Assembly (NCBI GenBank): GCA_023414875.1
Contig: JAEZMV010000001.1
Coordinates: 1 to 64,000, forward strand
Origin: Bacillota bacterium
Lineage (GTDB): Bacteria > Bacillota > Clostridia > Lachnospirales > Lachnospiraceae
Length of the DNA: 64,000 bases
Reading direction: 5' to 3'
Made by a program: the position numbers and the translations under genes
Notes under the pieces: model-generated
The model's database searches: none
The model's input: only the letters and a program-made list of their open reading frames with translations
Told to the model about the DNA's origin: nothing
In this document: in pieces, positions 27,027 through 35,870 of the stretch
Position numbering within the stretch: position 1 is the stretch's first letter
Layout of the letters: every line of letters starts with the position of its first letter

Positions 27027-27944
27027 TTACAATTGATTCAGATACTTTTCTACTGCTGTAATGGCATTTGCTCCATCCGACGCAGCTGTTATAATCTGTC
27101 TGAGATCCTTTGTCCGGACATCACCCGCAGCATAAATTCCCGGAATATTGGTTTCACAATTCTCACCTGCAAGAATATATCCACTTTCATCCGTTGCAAC
27201 TACTTTTTTATATGTTTCAGAATTCGGCAAATAACCAACCGCTATAAAAACACCGGCCACTTCATAAGTATTCTTATCACTAGTTTTAACATTTTTAACA
27301 TCGATAGAATCAACCTTATCTTCCCCGTTAATTCTCTCAATTACACTATCCCAGAGAATTGTTACATTTTCCAGAGACATCAGCCTCGATGATATACTCT
27401 TTGCTGCCCTAAACTGGTCTCTTCTATGAATTACATAAACATGTTTACAAATTCTTGCCAGAAAAATTGCATCCTCAACCGCTACATCTCCTCCACCAAT
27501 AACCGCAACTGTTTTATTTTTAAAGAAGGCTCCGTCACATGTAGCACAATAGGATACTCCCATACCGGATAGCTTCTCCTCGCCCTCAGCATTCAGATGA
27601 CGCGGTGCACCACCTGTTGCTATTATTACACTTTTCGCTTTATACTGAGTATTATCGTCCATTGTTATTACTTTGATTTCCCCATCCAACTGAAAATCAG
27701 TAACTTCACCGGTCACAAAGGTTGCATCTAGTTTATCCGCATGCTCTCTAAATTTTATGCTAAGATCAAAACCGCTGATACCGGGTGTTCCTGGATAATT
27801 ATCAACCTCATATGTGTTAATAATCTGGCCGCCGCTCAATCCCGCTTTCTCAATTATAATTAGGCTTAATTCAGCTCTTTTTGCATATATGGCTGCCGTT
27901 AATCCAGCAGGACCCGAACCTATTATAATCACATCATAAATCAT
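27027..27944 (-). CDS. trxB: Thioredoxin-disulfide reductase
   Basis: The FAD- and NADPH-dependent enzyme reduces thioredoxin. The 305-residue protein has the FAD motif GSGPAGLTAA (9-18), the redox CATC (133-136) in SYCATCDGAFF, an NADPH-binding GGGDVAVEDA and the C-terminal FAD motif GIYAAGDVR. Length is normal. No thioredoxin gene is adjacent. The ATG follows GGAGGTATTTTTAT. Confidence 0.96.
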   Translation of the reverse strand: MIYDVIIIGSGPAGLTAAIYAKRAELSLIIIEKAGLSGGQIINTYEVDNYPGTPGISGFDLSIKFREHADKLDATFVTGEVTDFQLDGEIKVITMDDNTQYKAKSVIIATGGAPRHLNAEGEEKLSGMGVSYCATCDGAFFKNKTVAVIGGGDVAVEDAIFLARICKHVYVIHRRDQFRAAKSISSRLMSLENVTILWDSVIERINGEDKVDSIDVKNVKTSDKNTYEVAGVFIAVGYLPNSETYKKVVATDESGYILAGENCETNIPGIYAAGDVRTKDLRQIITAASDGANAITAVEKYLNQL

Positions 27945-28149
27945 ATAAAAATACCTCCTATTTACTAATCCTAGATTTAAAAATAAACTATCCTACCCGG
28001 CAGAATACTCATACACTGCTATATTATATATTTCTATAATTTATTGATATATTTTAGTATCATTATTACTTATTGTTGGCATATTATTCATATGCTCTGT
28101 GCGAAAGGAGTACTTCGGCGACAAGCCTTGGTACTGTAGAAATATTTAA

Positions 28150-28188
28150 AAATATGACAATGATTAGGTATTATCATTGTCATATTTT
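28150..28188 (-). terminator. Bidirectional-type terminator hairpin
   Basis: AATATGACAATGA and TCATTGTCATATT form a 13-bp perfect stem, with T-rich sequence on both sides. On the minus strand it follows the methyltransferase stop. Confidence 0.8.
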
Positions 28189-28223
28189 AATTTAATAGTA
28201 TTTATTATAAATTGTATCCGTTA

Positions 28224-28811
28224 TTATAATTCAATCTTACGTACAAGAGCATAAATCCAGACCGTTCCATTATTCGGTCTAGCATCTTCACATTTTTGTA
28301 ATTCAATCAATTCCAATTCTTCATGTCTGGCAATGAGTTCTTTCAGAGGCTTCGTTCTGTAGTCAGTAACATACCTTCCGTTACACTCTCCTTCAAAGTC
28401 ACCGTAATGAAATGACATGTATAAGATACCATTTCTTTTTAAACTTTTTATTATCTTCGTAAAGATATTATCAATCTCACCGCTTGATACATGTAATAAT
28501 GATGCACATGCCCATATTCCGTCAAAAACTTCATTAAAGTCCATTTCTGTAAACGATAGGTGTAATGCATCCTGTCCAATATGTATACTTGCTAAAGCAC
28601 ACATCTCTTCAGACGCATCCATCGCAGTAACGTCAAAACCGCAGGAAAGAAAATATGCACTATCTCTGCCGGAACCACATCCAAGATCCAGAACACTACC
28701 TCCTTCAGGTAATAGTACGGTGAATTTATCCCACCAATCCTGCATATCTATTTCCACAGTCTGATCAAAATATTCTGCTGCGTTCTGATTATAATACTCT
28801 ATCGAGTCCAA
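28224..28811 (-). CDS. Class I SAM-dependent methyltransferase
   Basis: The 195-residue protein has the SAM motif VLDLGCGSGRDSAYF (about residues 40-54) and a downstream ASLLHVS post-motif, typical of the small Methyltransf_11/25-type enzymes. The substrate is unknown; tellurite-resistance or small-molecule methyltransferases are the nearest-looking classes. The start is a TTG at 28811 with GAGGAGG 9 nt upstream. It is divergent from the thioesterase gene, with a repeat element between. Confidence 0.9.
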   Translation of the reverse strand: MDSIEYYNQNAAEYFDQTVEIDMQDWWDKFTVLLPEGGSVLDLGCGSGRDSAYFLSCGFDVTAMDASEEMCALASIHIGQDALHLSFTEMDFNEVFDGIWACASLLHVSSGEIDNIFTKIIKSLKRNGILYMSFHYGDFEGECNGRYVTDYRTKPLKELIARHEELELIELQKCEDARPNNGTVWIYALVRKIEL

Positions 28812-28947
28812 TTAAATATCCCTCCTCTTTCTAAACAAGCTTATTATATCAAATAAGTTCTAATAATTCCAGCGTTTTTCCACAAAAGCATAAAATGTCT
28901 TATGTCTAGAAAAAACACTGTTATATTTAGGTAACAGGTGTTATAAT

Positions 28948-29146
28948 GTTCGTGATAAGCGAAGGGCTGAAGAAGGAAGAAGCCCCTGAAGCATTCATGC
29001 TTCAAAGGGGCTTCCTTCTTCTTCAGCGTGAGCAACGCGAGCGAGTAACCGCAGGTTACGAGCTTCGCTTATCACGAACATCTAGATACTGGCAACGAGC
29101 AACGCGAGCGAGTAACCATAGGTTACGAGCTTCGCTTATCACGAAC
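28948..29146. repeat. Composite repeat element B (nested inverted and direct repeats)
   Basis: GTTCGTGATAAGCGAAG (28948-28964) recurs inverted as CTTCGCTTATCACGAAC at 29063-29079 and 29130-29146. Between the first two lies a long hairpin with GCTGAAGAAGGAAGAAGCCC and a near-complement as arms (28966-29027), and the block 29030-29079 is repeated at 29097-29146 with two substitutions. Inside each block GTAACC and GGTTAC pair. It has the same order of parts as the element at 23.4 kb. It lies upstream of both flanking genes, so it is not a 3' terminator. Confidence 0.85.
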
Positions 29147-29174
29147 CTATTAAATAGAAAGGCCATTTAAAATC

Positions 29175-29900
29175 ATGTACAGCTTCAACAGTAGAGTAAG
29201 GTACAGCGAATTAGATCATAGAACAGAAGCTTTAAATTGTTCCTCTATCATTAATTACTTTCAAGACTGCAGCACCTTCCAGTCCGAGGATATCAATAGG
29301 GGCTTATCTTATCTGCAATCCAACAACAGGGTCTGGTTGTTAAACAGCTGGCAGCTCAACCTTCTAAAGCCCGCTCATCTTGGTGATAACATCATCATTG
29401 GTACCTGGGCTTATGATTTTAAAGGTTTCTATGGCTATCGTAATTTTATTATGAAGGATGAAAAGGAGAATGTTCTTGCGGTTGCAAATTCCCTCTGGGT
29501 TTATTTAGATACGATTACCGGTAAACCCACTCGCATTCCACTGGATTATGCCGTAACTTCCGGCTATGGCATGGAAGCTCCCTATCCCATGGAAAATACA
29601 CAACGCAAGATAGAAATGCCTGAAGTCTTCCACACTTTACCTGCATTTAGTATTATAAAATCAAATATAGATTCGTATAACCATGTTAATAATGGGCAAT
29701 ACATAAAAATGGCAGAGGAATATCTTCCTGATCATTTTTATGTACAAACTATGAGAGCAGAATACAGGATGCAAGCAGTTCTGGGAGACATGATTGTACC
29801 TTTAATATCAGCAGAAAATGACCATTATACCATTGCTTTGACCGATGTTTCGAATAGGCCCTATGCTATGATAGAATTCAAAGGACAAGCCATAGAATAA
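29175..29900 (+). CDS. Acyl-ACP thioesterase
   Basis: The enzyme cleaves acyl-ACP to release free fatty acids or set chain length. The 241-residue protein consists of two hotdog halves: an N-terminal one with RYSELDHRTEALNCSSIINYFQD (in part) and NSWQLNLLKPAHLGDNI, and a second with SNIDSYNHVNNGQYIKMAEEYLP, which carries the Asn/His catalytic pattern of the FatA/FatB-like family. It is the first plus-strand gene of a short island, 13 bp before the CvfB-like gene. The predicted ribosome site AGAAAGG lies about 12 nt upstream, slightly far. Confidence 0.92.
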   Translation: MYSFNSRVRYSELDHRTEALNCSSIINYFQDCSTFQSEDINRGLSYLQSNNRVWLLNSWQLNLLKPAHLGDNIIIGTWAYDFKGFYGYRNFIMKDEKENVLAVANSLWVYLDTITGKPTRIPLDYAVTSGYGMEAPYPMENTQRKIEMPEVFHTLPAFSIIKSNIDSYNHVNNGQYIKMAEEYLPDHFYVQTMRAEYRMQAVLGDMIVPLISAENDHYTIALTDVSNRPYAMIEFKGQAIE

Positions 29901-29919
29901 AGATAGAAAGGATATGAAC

Positions 29920-30756
29920 ATGTTAGAATTAGGAAAATATCAAACCCTTGAGGCAGTAAAGAAAACTGATTTCGGTTTCTATCTATCCGAACCAGGTACA
30001 AACAATAAACACACCATTCTTCTACCGGCGAAGGAAGTTCCTGAAGGTACGGTAGTTGGAGACAAATTGGAGGTATTCCTTTATAAGGATTCTGAGGATC
30101 GTGAGATTGCCACTACAGTGAAAGTTCCGGTTACCATAGGCGGATTAGCTGTTTTAAGCGTGAAGGAAGTAAGTAATATAGGCGCTTTTCTGGATTGGGG
30201 ATTATTAAAGGATCTTTTTCTTCCTTATAAGGAGCAGACTGCAACAATTGAAGAAGGTGACAAAGTTCTAATCACTCTTTATGTTGATAAAAGCAGCCGC
30301 CTTTGTGCAACCATGAAGGTTTATGATCTTCTTTCAACTGACTCTGATTATAAAAAAGATGATATGGTTACGGGAATTGTATATGAAGAAATAGCATCCT
30401 ATGGTACCTTTATAGCAGTCGACAATAAGTATTCCGGCATGATACCAAAAAATGAGCTGTTTTCCACTTTAAAAGTTGGTGATATCGTTCATGCACGTGT
30501 AATCAATGTCCGAGAAGACGGAAAACTTACTCTTAGCCTGAGAGATAAATCTTACTTACAGGCGGATAACGATTCTGAAATGATAATGAAAAAGCTGAAA
30601 GCGAATGGCGGTTTTCTTCCCCTTAATGATGCCTCATCGCCCGAAGATATCAAAGAGGAACTCAAAATCAGCAAAAATGCTTATAAAAGAGCTATCGGAA
30701 AATTATATAAAGCAGGTGCCATAACAATCACAGAAAATGGTATCCGGATTGTTTAA
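29920..30756 (+). CDS. cvfB: CvfB-like S1 RNA-binding protein
   Basis: The 278-residue protein has tandem S1-like beta-barrels: an N-terminal one (YQTLEAVKKTDFGFYLS), a second around LSVKEVSNIGAFLDWGL and a third around MVTGIVYEEIASYGTFIAV, then a C-terminal winged-helix-like segment (SPEDIKEELKISKNAYKRAIGKLYKAG, in part). This is the CvfB/YitL organisation, tied to RNA binding and virulence regulation in staphylococci. I chose the ATG at 29920, 7 nt after AAGGA; the ATG at 29914 is too close. It is likely cotranscribed with the thioesterase gene. Confidence 0.85.
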   Translation: MLELGKYQTLEAVKKTDFGFYLSEPGTNNKHTILLPAKEVPEGTVVGDKLEVFLYKDSEDREIATTVKVPVTIGGLAVLSVKEVSNIGAFLDWGLLKDLFLPYKEQTATIEEGDKVLITLYVDKSSRLCATMKVYDLLSTDSDYKKDDMVTGIVYEEIASYGTFIAVDNKYSGMIPKNELFSTLKVGDIVHARVINVREDGKLTLSLRDKSYLQADNDSEMIMKKLKANGGFLPLNDASSPEDIKEELKISKNAYKRAIGKLYKAGAITITENGIRIV

Positions 30757-30788
30757 ATGCACCTGCTCTATCAAGTTCTATTCAAAAT

Positions 30789-31205
30789 TTATCTATTACC
30801 ACTTGTATCAATAAAACGCATCTTAGGATTCTCTCGGGGATCCTTTTGTCTTTGTATCGGTTTTTCGCTCGGATATAAATCAGTAAAGCCCTTTGCCAGT
30901 TTGTCCTTGCACACCTTACACAAACGTCCGGTTTTTATGGTAACTCCACAACCTTCACACTCTAAACCAATCATAGAATCCTCAGCAAATGCAAGTCTCT
31001 CTTCGCGGATCCATTGTTTAATCTGATTTATAGAAACCTCCATAACCTCAGACACTTCTTGAATTCCTACTCTCGGATGATCATAAACGTAGTCTTTAAC
31101 CTCTTCGAATTTCACATCCAATACTGCGGCACATGACGCACAGAGCGGTGGTCCAGACATATAGTTAAATAATTTACCACAACCCTTGCAATTTCTAACA
31201 TCCAT
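30789..31205 (-). CDS. YvyF/TIGR03826-type flagellar operon protein
   Basis: The 138-residue protein has an N-terminal zinc-ribbon (CKGCGKLF...CASC, about residues 5-24), a winged-helix-like middle (VGIQEVSEVMEVSINQIKQWIREERLAF, in part) and a second Cys pair region (CEGCGVTI...CKVCKDKL). This matches proteins encoded beside comF and flagellar genes in Firmicutes (YvyF). It begins 13 bp after comFC, as in Bacillus, where yvyF follows the comF operon. Function is unclear. Confidence 0.82.
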   Translation of the reverse strand: MDVRNCKGCGKLFNYMSGPPLCASCAAVLDVKFEEVKDYVYDHPRVGIQEVSEVMEVSINQIKQWIREERLAFAEDSMIGLECEGCGVTIKTGRLCKVCKDKLAKGFTDLYPSEKPIQRQKDPRENPKMRFIDTSGNR

Positions 31206-31218
31206 ACCAAATACCTCC

Positions 31219-31941
31219 CTAAAATCCTTTTCCTATGCATAAAACAATAAAATTAATCTCTTTTATTTCATGGAGCCTAAGAACATTTGTACAAGCTTCA
31301 ATCGTGCTTCCCGTAGTATAGATGTCATCAACTAGCAAAACTCTGTCTATCTTTTTAAAAAATTGCTTTGTCTCCTTATCATTATAGCTAAACGCTTCTT
31401 GTAAATTTAACAACCGCTCTCTATCACTTAACTTCTTTTGAGGGAGCGTTTTTTTATTTCTAATCAATAAATGTGATAGGACCGGTATTTGAAGTTCTTT
31501 TCCTAAACCGCGGGCTAAGATGTCTGCCTGGTTATAACCACGCTCCAGATGTTTGCTTTTATGAATAGGTATCGGTACGATTACATCCGGAGAGAATCTC
31601 TTTATCTGTTTACCATACGACCTGACCAACTCTTCAATATAGAATTTTGCATATTCCTTCTTATTATGATATTTAAAGTTGGAAATAGAACGTTTCATAT
31701 CCTCATTATAAACCCATACCGAATAGCCTTTATCAAAATGATAATTCTTATGAAGGCAATCACTACAATATTCCGCTTCTTCCCTTTCTATCGGTTTACT
31801 ACACTTCATACACCTAGGTTCATTCACATATGATAACCGACTTTTACAACCAGAACATACCTTTTCACCTTTAGGAATCACTATATCTGAACATACCGGA
31901 CATCTTACCGGATATATGATATCTATTATCGTTTGTAACAA
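31219..31941 (-). CDS. comFC: ComF-family amidophosphoribosyltransferase-like protein
   Basis: ComFC supports DNA uptake for transformation. The 240-residue protein has an N-terminal zinc-binding set of CxxC pairs (CPVCSDI, CSGCK, CMKC, CSDC) and a C-terminal phosphoribosyltransferase fold with the PRPP motif VLLVDDIYTTGSTIEAC. The start is a TTG at 31941 with AAGGAG upstream. No comFA helicase or other competence gene is in the window, so a role in transformation is not assured. Confidence 0.92.
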   Translation of the reverse strand: MLQTIIDIIYPVRCPVCSDIVIPKGEKVCSGCKSRLSYVNEPRCMKCSKPIEREEAEYCSDCLHKNYHFDKGYSVWVYNEDMKRSISNFKYHNKKEYAKFYIEELVRSYGKQIKRFSPDVIVPIPIHKSKHLERGYNQADILARGLGKELQIPVLSHLLIRNKKTLPQKKLSDRERLLNLQEAFSYNDKETKQFFKKIDRVLLVDDIYTTGSTIEACTNVLRLHEIKEINFIVLCIGKGF

Positions 31942-31953
31942 TCTTTCTCCTTT

Positions 31954-32865
31954 TTATGCAAAAAGCTTTGTCGGATAATCACCTTTTTCAATCAAAGCCC
32001 TAATAGAATTTACTACAACTTCTTTATCCTCTTTGTAAGTAACGCCAAACCACTTGTCTGAAGTTTTTAATACAAAAACTTCAGCCTCATGCGTATTAAT
32101 CATCTCTCCAACAACTGTAGGGAGTAGGTATTCTTTCTTCAATTCATTTTCCGGAATTTTCGAAAGGAAATCAACAAAACCATTCTCTAAGGTTTTGAAT
32201 ATTTGAGGCTTAAAGCCCCACATATTCATTGATACCACGCTATTTAAATCAATACTAATTACTTCTCCAGAGCTATCCTTTGCTGCAGCATGATCACCTA
32301 CAGGTACAATTCCTGAGGTCTCTACGATGTCTACTAAAACTCCTGCATCATTCACCTTACATACCCCACGGGTAACCTCTCCGTTATCGCTCAAGGTATT
32401 TCCTAAGATAAACCCAGCCATGCAAAATTGATTATCTTGATATTCTTTATTATTTAAGAATTGATATAAAATCTTAAATGCCTGCTTGCCATAATAATCG
32501 TCAGCATTTATTACCGCAAATGGCTCTTTTACAACATCCTTACAGCACAGAACAGCCTGTCCTGTTCCCCAGGGCTTTGTTCTTTCTTCAGGCTTTACAA
32601 AGCCTTCCGGTAATTCGTCCAGTTCCTGAAATACATACTCAACCTTAATTACTTTTTCAATTCTATTTCCAATGATTTCTTTGAAATCCTTCTCAAGATC
32701 TTTACGAATAATAAAAACAACTTTAGTAAAGCCTGCCTCTATAGCATCGTAGATAGAATAATCCATGATAATTTCGCCACCTGGACCTACCGGCTCCAGT
32801 TGTTTTATTCCTCCGAATCTACTTCCCATACCAGCAGCCATAATGACCAAAGATGTATCAGCCAT
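31954..32865 (-). CDS. Sugar-nucleotide nucleotidyltransferase family protein
   Basis: The 303-residue protein has the nucleotidyltransferase signature MAAGMGSRFGGIKQLEPVGP (in part, near residues 9-28) and the metal-binding-like INADDYYGKQAF region. It resembles UTP/glucose-1-phosphate-type enzymes, but the sugar and nucleotide are not evident. I chose the ATG at 32865, 8 nt after GGAGG; the upstream in-frame ATG lacks a site. It lies between comFC and recD2 on the same strand with short gaps. Confidence 0.88.
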   Translation of the reverse strand: MADTSLVIMAAGMGSRFGGIKQLEPVGPGGEIIMDYSIYDAIEAGFTKVVFIIRKDLEKDFKEIIGNRIEKVIKVEYVFQELDELPEGFVKPEERTKPWGTGQAVLCCKDVVKEPFAVINADDYYGKQAFKILYQFLNNKEYQDNQFCMAGFILGNTLSDNGEVTRGVCKVNDAGVLVDIVETSGIVPVGDHAAAKDSSGEVISIDLNSVVSMNMWGFKPQIFKTLENGFVDFLSKIPENELKKEYLLPTVVGEMINTHEAEVFVLKTSDKWFGVTYKEDKEVVVNSIRALIEKGDYPTKLFA

Positions 32866-32955
32866 AACAATTTCCTCCATTCAACGTATATCTATATATT
32901 AACTTTTTATTTTAATAATTATACCTTATCTTCCATTAAATTGCACTAGTTACTT

Positions 32956-35172
32956 TTATTTCAATTCTTTAATCCGATCACAAAGTCCGGAATATCTGCT
33001 TTGTTCGCTTTTATTATCAATCATAAATTGAAGCATTACATCACTTCCAACAATCGTTACACAGCTTTTTGCTCTGGTTACTGCCGTATATAAAAGGTTA
33101 CGATTAAAAAGAAGTCTTGGACCATCAAGGATCGGGAGGATTACGGCCGGATATTCACTTCCCTGTGATTTATGGATGGTAACAGCATATGCCAATTCTA
33201 TTTCGTCTAACTGACTAAAGCTGTAATCTACTAGACGACTATCATCAAATTCTACAATCAAATGCTCCGAGAACAGATTTATTTCTTTGATAACACCGGC
33301 GTCTCCATTAAATACTCCGGTTCCTGTTTGGGTTGTAATACCGTACCTGCTTCTAATCTCCCAGGTAATCTGGTAATTGTTTTTGATTTGCATTACCTTA
33401 TCACCTTCGCGAAAGACCGTTTCATGATATTCCTTCTCCTTCTTTTCCTTTGAAGGTGGGTTAAGGGCTTGTTGCAATATCTGATTTAATCGTTCTACTC
33501 CTAATTCACCCTTTCGCATTGGCGTAAGGACCTGAATATCAAAGGGTGTAGCATTTACATACCCCGGTAATTTATTTTTTATCAGATTGATCATGACGGC
33601 CGCTATTACATTTGAATCCTCACGCTTCAAAAAGAAGAAATCCTTACTTTTATTATCCAGCTTAATTTGTTCACCGTCATTGATCTTATGCGCATTAACA
33701 ATGATATCACTGTCAGCTGCCTGTCTGAATATCTTTGATAATTTTACTACATTGAAATTATGTGAATTAATCACATCCTTTAATACATTGCCCGGGCCTA
33801 CGGAGGGTAACTGGTTTACATCTCCAACTAATATTAACCGAGTCCCTACCGATACTGCCTTTAATAATGCATGCATTAGGCTGATGTCAACCATGGACAT
33901 CTCATCTATGATGAGGACATCGGTTTCCAATGGATTACTTTCATTTCTCTCAAAGGAAAATTTATTCTCCTGACCCTCATTCATCTTTGATAATTCCAGC
34001 AATCGGTGTATGGTTCTTGCCTCATATCCGGTTGTTTCCGTCATTCTTTTCGCCGCTCTTCCGGTTGGAGCGGCAAGCAATATATCCATTCCCTCCGACT
34101 CAAAGAATTTGATGATTGCATTAATTGTGGTTGTTTTTCCGGTACCCGGTCCACCGGTTAAAATCAAGAGTCCATTTCCTGCCGCCTCGGCTACTGCAGT
34201 TCTTTGCTGCTCATCCAATTCAATCTCAAATTGCTGCTCGATTGAAGCAGTACGTTTTCGGACACTTTCAGACTTAATATCATATCGAATATTTAAATCA
34301 TGAAGCATTCGGGCTACATTTAATTCCATATAGTAGTATATGGCAGAATATATTAAATTACCCTTCTCTGTATCCTTAATAATTATTTTTTTCTCTATAT
34401 TTAGTGTCGTCTGTTGTCTTCTAAGCGCTTCTTCGTCTGCATTTAGAAGTCCTTTCGCTTTTTGCATCAGTTCAGCTTCAGGTAAAAAAACATGCCCATC
34501 CGTGCTGGCTTGTAAAAGAACATAGAGTATTCCTGCTTTAATCCGGTAATCAGAATCATTGCCTATTCCCATGCGCCTTGCAATTTCATCAGCTGTTTTA
34601 AACCCTATTCCTGTAATATCCTCTGCAAGCCGGTATGGATTTTCCTTCAATATCTCATACATTCTTTGACCGTATTCCGTATATATTTTAACAGCAAGGT
34701 TACCTGTGATATTGTATTGCTGTAAAAAGAGCATCGCACTACGCATATCTCTTTTTTCTTCAAATTGGCGATAGATATCCTTTGCCATCCGTTCGCTAAT
34801 CCCCTTCACCTCAGATAGCCTTTCCGGTTCTTCCCCAATAATTCGAAATGTATCCTCTTTAAACTTCTTTACTATCCTTCCTGCCAAAGCTGCACCAACA
34901 CCTTTGATTGCTCCTGAGCTTAAATATCTCTCAATCGAGTACAAATCCTCCGGTTCCTTCGTATCGAAGCTCTCTACCAGGAACTGCTGTCCATATACCG
35001 CATGATCAGTGTAGTTTCCCATTGCTCGAATAAATTCACCCTCACTGATAAAAGGAAAGCTGCCTACACAGGTCATTTCCTCCTGATCCACGAGAAGATT
35101 TAGCACGGTATACCCGTTTTCATCATTCCGAAATATAATTCGTTCAATATATCCTTCTACTACCTCTGACAT
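32956..35172 (-). CDS. recD2: SF1B DNA helicase, RecD2-type
   Basis: RecD2 is a 5'-3' DNA helicase of the RecD-like family without RecBC. The 738-residue protein has an N-terminal OB-like/helix-hairpin-helix part (about 1-200), Walker A LTGGPGTGKTTTINAI, LIIDEMSMVD and VGDVNQLPSVGPG motifs, and a C-terminal AVTIHKSQGSEYP (motif VI region). I chose the ATG at 35172 with GGAGG 5 nt upstream. A terminator-like hairpin ends only 4 nt before that ribosome site. Confidence 0.95.
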   Translation of the reverse strand: MSEVVEGYIERIIFRNDENGYTVLNLLVDQEEMTCVGSFPFISEGEFIRAMGNYTDHAVYGQQFLVESFDTKEPEDLYSIERYLSSGAIKGVGAALAGRIVKKFKEDTFRIIGEEPERLSEVKGISERMAKDIYRQFEEKRDMRSAMLFLQQYNITGNLAVKIYTEYGQRMYEILKENPYRLAEDITGIGFKTADEIARRMGIGNDSDYRIKAGILYVLLQASTDGHVFLPEAELMQKAKGLLNADEEALRRQQTTLNIEKKIIIKDTEKGNLIYSAIYYYMELNVARMLHDLNIRYDIKSESVRKRTASIEQQFEIELDEQQRTAVAEAAGNGLLILTGGPGTGKTTTINAIIKFFESEGMDILLAAPTGRAAKRMTETTGYEARTIHRLLELSKMNEGQENKFSFERNESNPLETDVLIIDEMSMVDISLMHALLKAVSVGTRLILVGDVNQLPSVGPGNVLKDVINSHNFNVVKLSKIFRQAADSDIIVNAHKINDGEQIKLDNKSKDFFFLKREDSNVIAAVMINLIKNKLPGYVNATPFDIQVLTPMRKGELGVERLNQILQQALNPPSKEKKEKEYHETVFREGDKVMQIKNNYQITWEIRSRYGITTQTGTGVFNGDAGVIKEINLFSEHLIVEFDDSRLVDYSFSQLDEIELAYAVTIHKSQGSEYPAVILPILDGPRLLFNRNLLYTAVTRAKSCVTIVGSDVMLQFMIDNKSEQSRYSGLCDRIKELK

Positions 35173-35186
35173 GTTAGCCTCCAATG

Positions 35187-35245
35187 AAAAAATGTCATTG
35201 AAAACCTTATCCCTTGCAAACCGGATTTCAGTTCAAAATGACATT
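35187..35245 (-). terminator. Terminator or attenuator immediately before recD2
   Basis: On the minus strand AATGTCATT (35237-35245) pairs with AATGACATT (35191-35199) around a 37-nt loop, then TTTTTT (35187-35192). The recD2 Shine-Dalgarno GGAGG (35178-35182) starts four bases after the T-run. It may stop transcription from the flagellar genes or attenuate recD2. Confidence 0.6.
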
Positions 35246-35319
35246 TTAGGTCCTATTCACAGACTTATATGTAATTGTCCATGTATTGACTAAGTATTAC
35301 TGATTTAGCTTATTATATC

Positions 35320-35676
35320 TTATTTTTTATTACTGATTTCCTGTCCATTTCGCTTCATTGACTCATATAACATTTGAGCTAATCCGATTCCCTTATTATC
35401 TGTAACATCCTCTGCATACTCTTCATATAACATATCACCGAATTGCGCCAGATAATCATTCTCTTCTTCATCACTTTTTAGTATAGTTTTCTCCATTCCT
35501 TTGAATACCTGTTCCAGCATATAAGCTTCAAAGCTTTTACATGCCTTCATAAGCTCCTCATCGGTTGCTTCAGAACTATTTTTCAGTGTCTTTTCAAGCT
35601 CATCAGCCTTTGTATTATTATTTACCATACCCGGAACCGATGGATATGCTGAGTTTGAACCGATTGAAATACTCAT
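35320..35676 (-). CDS. Rod-binding (FlgJ N-terminal-like) flagellar protein
   Basis: The 118-residue protein matches the FlgJ rod-binding domain: a Ser/Asn-rich start, then SFEAYMLEQVFKGMEKTI and a C-terminal GIGLAQMLYESMKRN. It lacks the muramidase domain of Gram-negative FlgJ, as is usual in Firmicutes. It lies downstream of the two FlgG/FlgF-type rod genes on the same strand. Confidence 0.85.
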   Translation of the reverse strand: MSISIGSNSAYPSVPGMVNNNTKADELEKTLKNSSEATDEELMKACKSFEAYMLEQVFKGMEKTILKSDEEENDYLAQFGDMLYEEYAEDVTDNKGIGLAQMLYESMKRNGQEISNKK

Positions 35677-35735
35677 AGTTTACCTCATATCTGCGCTGCT
35701 TTTTAATCACTTGTTTGCCAAACTATACGTATCTT

Positions 35736-35768
35736 CAAGTTTGTGTGTGCAGCGCTGACACAAACTTG
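35736..35768 (-). other. Stem-loop between flagellar genes
   Basis: CAAGTTTGTGT and ACACAAACTTG form a perfect 11-bp stem around an 11-nt loop between the FlgG-like gene and the rod-binding gene. There is no T-run on the minus strand, so processing or mRNA stability is a likelier role than termination. Confidence 0.6.
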
Positions 35769-35870
35769 CTGATAGAAGATATTTAAAATCATTCACTCTA
35801 TCCAGAGCAATATTGCTAGATCATGCAACTGTGTTCTAATTATAATGAGTTACGTAAAGCTCTATCAAAT

